From: Azorinus chamasolen
Taxonomy: Eukaryota; Mollusca; Bivalvia; Cardiida; Solecurtidae
Assembly (NCBI GenBank): GCA_963576725.1
Contig: OY755243.1
Span: forward strand, 75,290,106 to 75,354,105
Reading direction: 5' to 3'
Length of the DNA: 64,000 nt
The position numbers and the translations under genes are program-made. A model generated the notes under the pieces. The model was given only the letters and a program-made list of their open reading frames with translations, was not told the DNA's origin and did no database searches. Positions 42,531 through 50,850 of this stretch are shown in pieces; the stretch's first letter is position 1, and every line of letters starts with the position of its first letter.

Positions 42531-43580
42531 TCATCCATCCCAGTCAAATGTTTGCCCTATCATTTTAAATAACTTCAGATTGTGTGGAACAAAATACTTC
42601 CTAAGCTTGCGATAAACGGTTGGATCAATATCAGGATGGCTTCTTCCTTTGCTGTCTTTCAAGCACTTTGTTTTGATATCTGACTGGACACAATAGAATC
42701 CTTTCGTCTCATTGTAGTAAAAGTTACTTGTCTTAATTCTGTGCTGGAGACCTAAGAATTTTTCCACTTTCCTCATAACTAGGAATGGTTTTTGAACTAG
42801 CTCTTTGCTGTCTATTATATGAATCTGCTGTAGACTGAAGAACTCTAGCCAGCGACTGAGATGCCGATGATAAACAGAGCGACTGATCGCTTTGTAGCTC
42901 TTGTTAATTGAACCATCTTTGGCTATCGCATGCTTCTCAAATGATTCAAATTTCTTATTTTTCGATCTCATATTTGTTGCTATTTGTGTCCAGTCTGACA
43001 CAGCTCTTTCAATAGGATCTCGGAGAATAAGCAACAGTCTGATGGTTCTATTCATCCTATAAACTCTCTCAGGGACTTCATCTTCCACAAAGTATGCTGG
43101 GGTTTTCTCTATTGTAAGTTGGTCCTCACGACTTGGAGGCATATGATTTTGATACGCCTCCAGCCCCTGCTTGTAAAAATCATCAATATCAAAAAAGTGC
43201 ATCTCATCCCCTTTAGTGACGATATCAGGATGAAGCTCAAGGTAGGTCAATATTGCACGGGTACCTGCTTTCCTAGCCCCGATAATAAGACACTGAGGTA
43301 ATCTTCGCTGCAAGTTTGACAGTCTGACATCAACAGATGTCGTTAAAGGAAGCTGAGGTTTATCTGTAGATAAGTTACAAATTGAGGAGTTGTTAAAATA
43401 TCCTGAGTTAAGGCAAGACACAAATACCAACACTACAGTGATAAGTACAATGACAATAAAGCCAATCACTTTCAATCTTGTGATTTTTGGAAGTACATAT
43501 TTGCCTGCACCCAATCGATTTGAGCTGTCTTTCACATTGCTTGTATCTTGTAAGGGTGAATATGATACGTTCAGTCTCAT
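42531..43580 (-). CDS. Heparan sulfate 3-O-sulfotransferase-like protein, 349 aa
   Basis: Predicted Golgi type II membrane sulfotransferase that moves sulfate from PAPS to heparan sulfate-like glucosamine. A short cytoplasmic tail (1-36) precedes one hydrophobic anchor at about 37-57, a stem, then the sulfotransferase domain from about 95. The PAPS 5'-phosphosulfate loop is GARKAGTRAI (101-110), the likely catalytic base is Glu126 in GDEMHFFD, the 3'-phosphate site is LRDPIERAVSDW (186-197), IEKTPAYF is at 157-164, and a cysteine pair (297, 306) precedes KGRSHPDID (311-319). It ends on family-typical QTFDWDG, so the coding region looks complete in one exon. Upstream, GGCTTTTAGTTTCAG could be a splice acceptor in the 5' UTR. 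The best fit is HS3ST1/5-like, but specificity cannot be read here. Flanked by E and A MITEs. Confidence 0.93.
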   Translation of the reverse strand: MRLNVSYSPLQDTSNVKDSSNRLGAGKYVLPKITRLKVIGFIVIVLITVVLVFVSCLNSGYFNNSSICNLSTDKPQLPLTTSVDVRLSNLQRRLPQCLIIGARKAGTRAILTYLELHPDIVTKGDEMHFFDIDDFYKQGLEAYQNHMPPSREDQLTIEKTPAYFVEDEVPERVYRMNRTIRLLLILRDPIERAVSDWTQIATNMRSKNKKFESFEKHAIAKDGSINKSYKAISRSVYHRHLSRWLEFFSLQQIHIIDSKELVQKPFLVMRKVEKFLGLQHRIKTSNFYYNETKGFYCVQSDIKTKCLKDSKGRSHPDIDPTVYRKLRKYFVPHNLKLFKMIGQTFDWDG

Positions 43581-43658
43581 TTTACTGTCTACCCCTGTCT
43601 GTTCTTGTCAATAGCTAGTCATCATCTGAAACTAAAAGCCAATTTATTATAACTTTGA

Positions 43659-43902
43659 TTAAACCCTTTCCCTCATATAAACGAGTTTTCATGCATTTGC
43701 AAACAGAGTGGACCCAGATGGCTCCTATAGAAGCCATCTTATAGGGGTCTGCTCTGTTTGCTATTGGAATTTGAAATATGTCTCATTACTATCTAAAATG
43801 GCTACAATGCTCCATCTTCCATACTGCATTATAACTATTTTGTCCATGAATATTCAGTAGGTATTGAAAATTGGACTAAATATAGAACAGGGTAAGGGTT
43901 AA
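43659..43902 (-). mobile_element. Family A MITE
   Basis: TTAAACCCTTTCCCTCATAT to ACAGGGTAAGGGTTAA, about 80 bp upstream of the sulfotransferase start codon. A few bases of the hairpin arm are lost (GACCCAGATGGCTCC). Shares TTAA with the next copy. Confidence 0.8.
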
Positions 43903-44131
43903 CCCTTTAGCTATTCAATATTCATGTTGTAAATAATGACAACATATTTATAATATTAATTAGCTAAATTTCTAATTTGTACAATTTTCAAGGAAACCTA
44001 TAGAAACAGATCTATATCATGTCATAGCAAACAGAGCAGACACTGATCAGACGGCTCCTCTAGGAGCAATCTTATCTGGGTCTACTCTATTTGCAAAGGT
44101 GTGAAAACGTGTTTATATGAAGAAAAGGACT
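43899..44131 (+). mobile_element. Family A MITE, joined to previous
   Basis: TTAACCCTTTAGCTATTCAA to TATATGAAGAAAAGGACT. Centre GGCTCCTCTAGGAGC. Confidence 0.75.
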
Positions 44132-44233
44132 ATTTCAACTCTTTGGATGCCAATTATCTATAGTCTTCACGAAATGTTGTTTGCATCAGAAATTGAAAAA
44201 ATATTTTTTCCTTAATTTCTATTCAAAATTGGT

Positions 44234-44300
44234 GTCAAACAGTTTATATCCTAATGAGGTGCCAAATTACTTGGTGTCTTATCAGGATTGAAACTGTTTA
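44234..44300. mobile_element. Family F palindrome, old
   Basis: CAAACAGTTTATATCCTAAT, GAGGTGCCAAATTACTTGGT, GTCTTATCAGGATTGAAACT. Confidence 0.65.
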
Positions 44301-44334
44301 CATAGACAAGAGTGTTCGGAGGAACACATGTGTC

Positions 44335-45058
44335 ACCTGCTCGCAGCTGACACAAAAACTTATTGTTAATATAAACAAGAGCTGTCCGCAGACAGCGCGC
44401 TCCACTTTCTTTAGTGCTGGATAGTGTACTGGAAGTCTAAGTCAGAAAGGGCAGATAACTATAGCAAAATTAATTTTAGGGTTACCTGCCCTTGTGGAAT
44501 GGGTCCCCCTTGTAATAATTAACATGCATACCAAATTTGAACCAAATATCTTGGACAGTTTCTGAGACATGGACCTGAACATAAAACTTAACCAACAATG
44601 AAAATTCTAAGTCGAAAAAGGGGCATAACTATGGCAATATTAATTTTAGGGTTACCTACCCTTGTGAAATGGGTTCCCCTTGTGATAGTAAATATACATA
44701 CCAAATATGATCCAAATATCTTTGATGGTTTCTGATAAAAGGACCTTAACAAAAAGGTTAACCAACGCCGACGCCAACACCGACGCCGACGAGACGGTCA
44801 TGACAATAGCTCCACTTTTTGAAAAAGTGGAGCTAAAAAGGGGAATAACTCAAAAAGTATTGATGCTAGAGTTGTGGCCCTTATGCATGACACTTCCTCT
44901 CATCATGCTTGTTCCATGTGTGAAATTTGAAAGCTCTATAATGATTAGTTTAGAAATGACAGCCAAAAAAAAAAAAGTGACAGACAGACAGACGGACAGA
45001 CAGACAGACGACGGAAAAGTGATCCCTAAGTGACACACTGCCTCTCGGCAGGTGACAC
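44335..45058 (+). mobile_element. Pearl-like composite repeat, two cores
   Basis: GTGTCACCTGCTCGCAGCTG at the left and CTGCCTCTCGGCAGGTGACA at the right form inverted ends. Inside, AACAAGAGCTGTCCGCAGAC, two 180-bp cores (TTTTAGGGTTACCTGCCCTT and TTTTAGGGTTACCTACCCTT), CCGACGCCAACACCGACGCC, then GTGACAGACAGACAGACGGA. It looks like one composite inserted into another, because two different heads and two microsatellites are present. Confidence 0.6.
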
Positions 45059-45182
45059 AAAAAAGTAATACATGTCTGTAACTATTTCAGTCTGAGAATG
45101 CAAAGAGTTCAAAGAGGTATAGTTCAGCTGTTTGTATGATACATTTTGCTCTATATCAACTAATGCTGATTAATTGGAAAAG

Positions 45183-45423
45183 TTAACCCTTTACTCCATA
45201 AATATGCCTTTTCAAACAAAGTAGACCCAGATCAGACGGCTCCTACAGGAGCCATCTCATCAGGGTCTGCTCTGTTTGCTCATGAAATAATATACATATG
45301 ATTCTAGTTTGTGACACGGCCAAAAATTCCTGTTTTCATGTGACATTATAAAAATTAATCTAATTAATATTCATGTTGTCATTATTTCTCAAATGAATAT
45401 TAATTCATGGAGTAAATGGTTAA
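45183..45423 (-). mobile_element. Family A MITE
   Basis: TTAACCCTTTACTCCATAAA to ATTCATGGAGTAAATGGTTA, A. Hairpin GGCTCCTACAGGAGCC. Confidence 0.8.
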
Positions 45424-45507
45424 CAAGGGTGGAGATGTCAGCATAATATATGTTTAGGGCTTGGACCAAGGCCATATTGAAGCTTCATGTAGTCAGGGTC
45501 CCAATCA

Positions 45508-45642
45508 GGGTCCATGCTCATAAAGCTTTTTAGTTGAGTCCGAGTTTGTTCTCAAGCTTTTGATTGGTCAGATTTGAGCCTTTGGGAAAACTTGAGAACG
45601 AACTCAGACTCAACTAAAAAGTTTTATAAGCATGGATACAAG
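45508..45642. mobile_element. Family G palindrome
   Basis: GGTCCATGCTCATAAAGCTT to AAAAGTTTTATAAGCATGGA, with GATTGGTCAGATTTGAGCC. Part of the right arm (CTCAAATCTGACCAATC) is deleted. Confidence 0.7.
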
Positions 45643-45702
45643 ACTTAGGTGCTGACAGTCATATCTAATGGTTTACCTTTATAAGCACTGGTATCTACAT
45701 GT

Positions 45703-45893
45703 ATCAAAGCAACAGATGCATACTCAAATACTAATATCGTCATTTTTCCACCAAACCCTATGTCGTGACCACTCTTTAGAATCGTCTCGAAGAAACGGTT
45801 CCAAAGAGTATTCACAACATAGGGTTTGGTGGAGAAATAAATAAGTTATTCTTGAAAATGTTTTACTTTACGTATCTAATCTGGACCTCTGTC
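45703..45893. mobile_element. Family E MITE
   Basis: AAAGCAACAGATGCATACTC to GTATCTAATCTGGACCTCTG. Right palindrome arm has several changes. TCTACAT occurs near both ends. Confidence 0.7.
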
Positions 45894-45948
45894 TACATAG
45901 ATGTATACACTGCTGTAACACTGGCACATTCCACTGCAATAACCGTTA

Positions 45949-46205
45949 CAACCCTTTCCCTGTTCTTTGTCTATTACAAATTTCAATACCTACTGAATAT
46001 TCATGGGCAAAATAGTTTTAATGAAATACGGAAGGTGGAACATTGTAATCATTTTAGAAAGTATGGAAACAGATCTAATCATCTATCAAATCCATTAGCA
46101 AACCAAGCAAACCCTGATCAGATGGCTTCTATAGGAGCAGTCTGATCTGGGTCTACACTGTTTGCAAATGCGTTAAAAAGGCGTTTGTATGAAGGAGAGG
46201 GTTAA
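45949..46205 (+). mobile_element. Family A MITE
   Basis: ACAACCCTTTCCCTGTTCTT to ATGAAGGAGAGGGTTAA. Hairpin TGATCAGATGGCTTCTATAG, GAGCAGTCTGATC. Confidence 0.75.
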
Positions 46206-46348
46206 TAATACATGTACATCCTTGCTAGAGATTCTCCTCTGATCAAGGTCTGCTCTGATTGCATAAAGGAATAATATAGGTCTGATTCTACAGCTTCTGC
46301 TATGTTAAAACATTCCCTGTTCACAATGCCATTATCAATTTCAGTGCA

Positions 46349-46577
46349 TTAACCCATTACCTCATAGGCTATTTTTAGATCCAACCACTTTGAATAAGTC
46401 TACCAAAAAGGAGCATTAATTAGAGAAAAAGAAAATTTTAGAATTTTGTAGTTTGAAACCATTGTGATAAATAGAGCATTTGCTCCTATAGGAGCAAATG
46501 CTCTATTTATCACAATGGTTTCAACAGTTGACTTTTACAGAGGCGTCAAAAGGCGTCAATATGAGGGAATTGGTTAA
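46349..46577 (-). mobile_element. Family B MITE, complete
   Basis: TTAACCCATTACCTCATAGG to TATGAGGGAATTGGTTAA, exact centre GCTCCTATAGGAGC. Confidence 0.85.
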
Positions 46578-46751
46578 TATTTATACATTCATTATTTCTC
46601 AAACAATAATTCATGAGGAAAAGGTTTATAAAAAAGTACCCTAAATACGTTTCAAAATGAAAGTTCTCTTAAATGTCTGTAATTAATTTTATACATACCA
46701 GAATTTTGAGAAACTCTCACCAAGTAAAAATCCAACATATTTTAGCATTTA

Positions 46752-46999
46752 TATAACCCTTTCCCCACTCTTTTAGTCCAAATATCAATAACTACTGAAT
46801 ATTCATGGAGAAAATAGTTACAATGAAACACGGAAGGTGGAATATTGTAACCATTTTAGAAAGAAAAGAAACAGATCTTTCAAATTCCACTAGCAAACAA
46901 AGTAGACCCTGATCAGACGGCTCCTCTAGGAGCTGTCTGATCTGGGTCCACTCTGTTTGCAAATGCGTGAAAACACGTTTATATGAGGGAAAGTACTAA
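46752..46999 (+). mobile_element. Family A MITE
   Basis: TATAACCCTTTCCCCACTCT to TATATGAGGGAAAGTACTAA. Centre GGCTCCTCTAGGAGC. Confidence 0.75.
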
Positions 47000-47052
47000 A
47001 ACTCAGACCTGAGAGGTTTGATTGTTAAACAAATTTTGTTACCTTTTAAGGC

Positions 47053-47616
47053 TTAACCCTTTACTCCACAAATACACCCTTTTACATCATTGCAAACAGA
47101 GTAGGCCCAGATCAGACGGCTCCAATAGGAGTCGTCTGATCAGGGTCTGCTCTGTTGCTTATGATATAATATAGATATGATTCTACATTTTCCGCTATGC
47201 CATATTGACCAAAAACTCATGTGTATAATTAAGAAATGAATGACGTGCTTCCGGTGTTCATGAGGTTATGCAACGCATAGCTTTACGAGCAAAGTTAGTG
47301 AAGCCCGAAGGGCTTCACGTGAATCTTTGCTCGTAAAGCTATGCGTTGCATAACCCATGAACACCGGGAGCACGTCATTTATTTCTTATATTTATATTCC
47401 ATTGTATTTCTTATATTTAAGAAATGAATGACGTGCTTCCGGTGTTCATGAGGTTATGCAACTTTCTTTTTAGAATAAGGTTATATAAGGACGTTGCAGG
47501 GCGAATGTAAATATTAAACTATATATATCTGGGATAATCTGCCATTATAAAAAATAATCCACTTTATATTAAATATTAATATTTATTACATGCATATTCA
47601 TGGAGTAAAGGATTAA
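47053..47616 (-). mobile_element. Family A MITE with a 300-bp insertion
   Basis: A sequence TTAACCCTTTACTCCACAAA to AACTCATGTGTATAATT (47230), resuming at about 47530 with TCTGCCATTATAAAAAATAA and ending CATGGAGTAAAGGATTAA. The insertion is element H. Confidence 0.7.
47231..47468. mobile_element. Element H: hairpin plus extra end copy
   Basis: AAGAAATGAATGACGTGCTT, CCGGTGTTCATGAGGTTATG, CAACGCATAGCTTTACGAGC is mirrored after GAAGCCCGAAGGGCTTC and closes with GAGCACGTCATTTATTTCTT at about 47392. The first 45 bases (AAGAAATGAATGACGTGCTT onward) recur as a direct copy at 47421. Ends start TTAAGAAATGAATGACGTGC. Confidence 0.7.
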
Positions 47617-47862
47617 CCATTTCCCTCATATAAACGTGTTTTCAGGCATTTGCAAACAGAGTAGACCCAGATCAGACGGCTCCTATAGGAGCCGTCTGAT
47701 CAGGGTCTGCTCTGTTTGCTATTGGAATTTGATAGATCTGTTCCTTTGCTTTCTAAAATGGCTACAATATTCCGCCTTCCATATTTCATTATAACTACTT
47801 TGCCCATGAATATTCAGTAGGTATTGAAATTTGGAATAAACATAAAACAGGGAAAGGGTTAA
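47613..47862 (-). mobile_element. Family A MITE, best-preserved hairpin
   Basis: TTAACCATTTCCCTCATATA to ATAAAACAGGGAAAGGGTTA, A. Perfect GATCAGACGGCTCCTATAGG, AGCCGTCTGATC. Shares TTAA with the previous copy. Confidence 0.85.
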
Positions 47863-48354
47863 AGCATTTTTCCTAAATAAATAATTTAAATTTAAAGCAA
47901 GTTACTAAAATGTTCTCTGCCTTTATTCAAATTTGAAAAGTAAAAAAATGCAAGAATTTCATTTCAGTGAGGTAACTGGTCTAAACATAGTGAAACCCTT
48001 GAACACTTTGTCATAGGACAGTATTTTTTATATACATGTAAGGTAGTACATGTATTTAGACGCAACATACATTATAGCTAGTCTAATAAATGACCGGTCA
48101 TTGCATGTTTGGAAACCGAAAGTATCCTGGCTCAAAATCACTATTTCCAGAACACCTGTGTCAACAAATTATCACCACAGATATCATCACTTGATCTGTC
48201 AGCTCCAATTATGTTGGATGGAGATTTTGGTCTGTAAAGATTCTGTTCAAAGAAATGCAAATGAAGCTGAAGTATGGTGTTTACATAACTGAGGTTTTTG
48301 GTCTGTAAAGTTTCTGAGGAGGTGGCAGAAAATCAGATTTTTTTTCTTTTTCAT
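47863..48354. other. Non-coding, nothing recognised
   Basis: No supported feature. An 80-residue frame at 48050 has no motif. Confidence 0.45.
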
Positions 48355-48633
48355 TTAACCCTTTCCCTCATATAAATGCCTTTTCATCATGTCATAAACA
48401 AACAAGATAGACCCATATCAGACAGCTCTTACTGGAGCCATCTGGTCAGGGTCTGCTCTATTTGCCTATAACCAAAGACCTATAATAACAGGTCTTTGCT
48501 ATAACATGATAGATCTGATTCCAAATCCACTGCTTTGATAAAGGGAAGACTTCCTTTGAAAATTTTGTATTATAAAATTCAACCAACAGGTATTCATGAA
48601 GTCATTTTTTTACATGAATAGGGGGAGGGTTAA
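48355..48633 (-). mobile_element. Family A MITE with small extra hairpin
   Basis: TTAACCCTTTCCCTCATATA to ATAGGGGGAGGGTTAA. A second palindrome, CAAAGACCTATAATAACAGG, TCTTTG, sits next to the main one. Confidence 0.75.
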
Positions 48634-49141
48634 AATGCTAAACAACAAAAAATGACCCTAAACAGCCTATCGATGTATGACAGATCATGATGGATGTTTA
48701 GTTCACATTTGTGTACTCTAAATGATGATATTGATTATCGAGCTACATGTACTTTCGGTTTTAACGATACCCCGGCAGAGTACACAGGCGTTAAAACCAA
48801 TTTAGGTTAGGACGTTCCTCAGTACACAGCAATGATTCCTGTCAGGTTGGATTTTCTTCAAAAATAAAACATAATTCTTAAATACCTGAGGTTGTTGTTT
48901 GGATGATGTAATTACCACAAAAAGTGCAGATTTACATTGAAAATTAGGTCCAATATGACCAGATTGTGAATTAGAAAATTAACGATTTCCACCCCATATT
49001 TGACGTATTGCCATGAGACTGTAAGACGGCAATGATCACAAAAATAGCATGCTGTCTTACAGCCCATTCTAGTTTATGGGTAAGTAGACAATGGTTGTCA
49101 CAAGAAGCTTGTAGTAATTGTGCAGTATTAGTATTATTATA
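48634..49141. other. Non-coding, nothing recognised
   Basis: No supported feature. Confidence 0.45.
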
Positions 49142-49345
49142 TACAGTAAAACCTCTCTATAACGGCCACTAAATTACATCAATTATTTGGTGATAAAGGC
49201 AGGTGGCTGCTTAAAGCAAGGTGAAAGTAAAAGAAAACGCTCCTATAGGAGCGTTCTGTTTTACTTTCACCTTGCTTTCAGCAGCCACCTGCCCTAAATA
49301 CCAACTAATTAACACAATTTAGTGGCCGTTATAGAGAGGTTTTAG
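49142..49345. mobile_element. Family D MITE, right tip cut
   Basis: TACAGTAAAACCTCTCTATA, ACGGCCACTAAATT to AATTTAGTGGCCGTTATAGA, GAGGTTTTA. Palindrome centre is the exact GCTCCTATAGGAGC (49239-49252). The final CTGTA is replaced by the next element. Confidence 0.8.
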
Positions 49346-50256
49346 GGTAAACTGATTGTGAGTCGGACACCTATTCCACGTCCTCTCATGTCAAACGTCC
49401 GTGGGTTCAGCTAGACACTTCCGGTGCTCACTGGTACCTGGCCTGATCTATTTTGAGCTCTTCTAGCGCTTTATATGCATCAAACACACATGTAACAGGG
49501 CCAAAACGTACAGGAAGATAGGTAACCCTAATTCGATCGTGACTCGGACACTTTAGATATTGAGTCGGACGGTTTCAATTTCTTGAAATATTCATTGTGA
49601 GATTTCATAGTATTATGTGTCATAAAAAAGATAGACCCTAGATATATATCTAGAATCTACTATAAATATCGTAGAATGACATATGAATTCCCTGCTGTTC
49701 AATCATAGGATATGACCCACCAGGCAGACCCTAGATATATATCTAGAATCTACTATAAATATCGTAGAATGACATATGAATTCCCTGCTGTTCAATCATA
49801 GGAGATGACCCACCAGGCACAGAGTGTATATAAACGTTACAGCGTCCGACTCAAAATCATTTGACATAATATATAATTAGAGAGTGTGGCACTTCTTGTT
49901 TACTAAAAACCTGAATAATAGATGTTTTTTAAACGTATATTTTTTTTTTTTCAAATATACATGATTTCCACCATTTGCAACACTTGTATAATGTCGCTAT
50001 TACTCAAGAAACTAAAACTGAAGGCGGTTTTTATCTGACTTTGACATTTAAAAGTTGGTGGTTTTGGGTGGTTTCTAGCGTTGTTGTGAAGAATGGATTC
50101 AAGTAATTGAGTTCAAGGTAGGTAACTCTGGTGAAAATAAGCATTAAGGTACCAGGCAAAGTAAAGATTATGCTAGTTACACTGCTTTCAAGCAGTTTTT
50201 AAAGGGGTTGAAAAAGTCCGACTCTCAATCGTGTCCGATTCAAGATCAGTTTACCC
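49343..50256. mobile_element. TA-flanked element with GGGTAAACTGAT ends
   Basis: TAGGGTAAACTGATTGTGAG, TCGGACAC at the left and GTGTCCGATTCAAGATCAGT, TTACCCTA at the right. The motif GAGTCGGAC or its complement recurs near both ends and inside (49560, 49845, 50215). No transposase frame. TA flanks suggest Tc1/mariner affinity. Confidence 0.7.
49630..49820. repeat. Two-copy 96-bp direct repeat
   Basis: AGACCCTAGATATATATCTA, GAATCTACTATAAATATCGT, AGAATGACATATGAATTCCC, TGCTGTTCAATCATAGGA occurs twice almost unchanged, each containing the palindrome AGATATATATCT. Recent duplication. Confidence 0.9.
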
Positions 50257-50500
50257 TACGGGTGCTGGAGAAATCGCCTAGTGACGAAATCGCCTACAAT
50301 TAGATATATAGCAAACAAATTGGAGAAATCGCCTAGAAAGCAATTATATAGTATTTGTACTTCGCACCTATGGTACAGGTAGTGATAACATGACTGAACT
50401 ATAAAGAATGTTTGTAACAAGAATAAATTGTTCTGTTGTGTTGTTTTCCAGATCAAGATGACCAAGATTGGACGATCAGTGCAGCCCCTGATCACCTCCT
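50257..50500. mobile_element. Outer inverted repeat, left copy
   Basis: GGAGAAATCGCCTAGTGACG, AAATCGCCTACAATTAGATA, TTCGCACCTATGGTACAGG, GATCAAGATGACC. Inverted relative to 54541-54790, about 4.3 kb away. Confidence 0.8.
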
Positions 50501-50734
50501 GGAATTTGACAGCCGAATATTACAGGGGTTGATAATTATATACCGAATATTAGCAGAAAGTGCAAATGTCATAAGCACAGAACAAGTTATAATATGAGTC
50601 TTCCTTCTTATTAGATTATGTGGATCCAATAAATGTTCGAAAAGCAATATTAGTTAGTACAAAATGTCAGTTACCAAAGTAAAAAATGAAATTGTTTTAT
50701 CAATAAAAAATATCTACGTAAAGTGTGTATTGTT

Positions 50735-50850
50735 AACCCTTTATTTCACATAGACATCTGTACACATGTATGTTGGAATACAGAATAGACCCAGATCAGA
50801 CATCTTTTGTAGGAGCCATCTAACCAGAGTCTACTCTGTTTGTTTACGTA
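50735..50850. mobile_element. Family A fragment
   Basis: TTAACCCTTTATTTCACATA, then CAGATCAGACATCTTTTGTA, GGAGCCATCTAACCAGAGTC, TACTCTGTTTG. Confidence 0.5.

Noticed and set aside
25588..47720. Hairpins considered as rho-independent terminators or riboswitches
   Set aside because: Eukaryotic context, no T-tract after the stems, and target-site duplications show they are transposons.
24640..48640. Regular spaced palindromes considered as a CRISPR-like array
   Set aside because: Repeats are 200-250 bp with TTAA or TA termini and irregular spacing, typical of MITEs; the sequence is eukaryotic.
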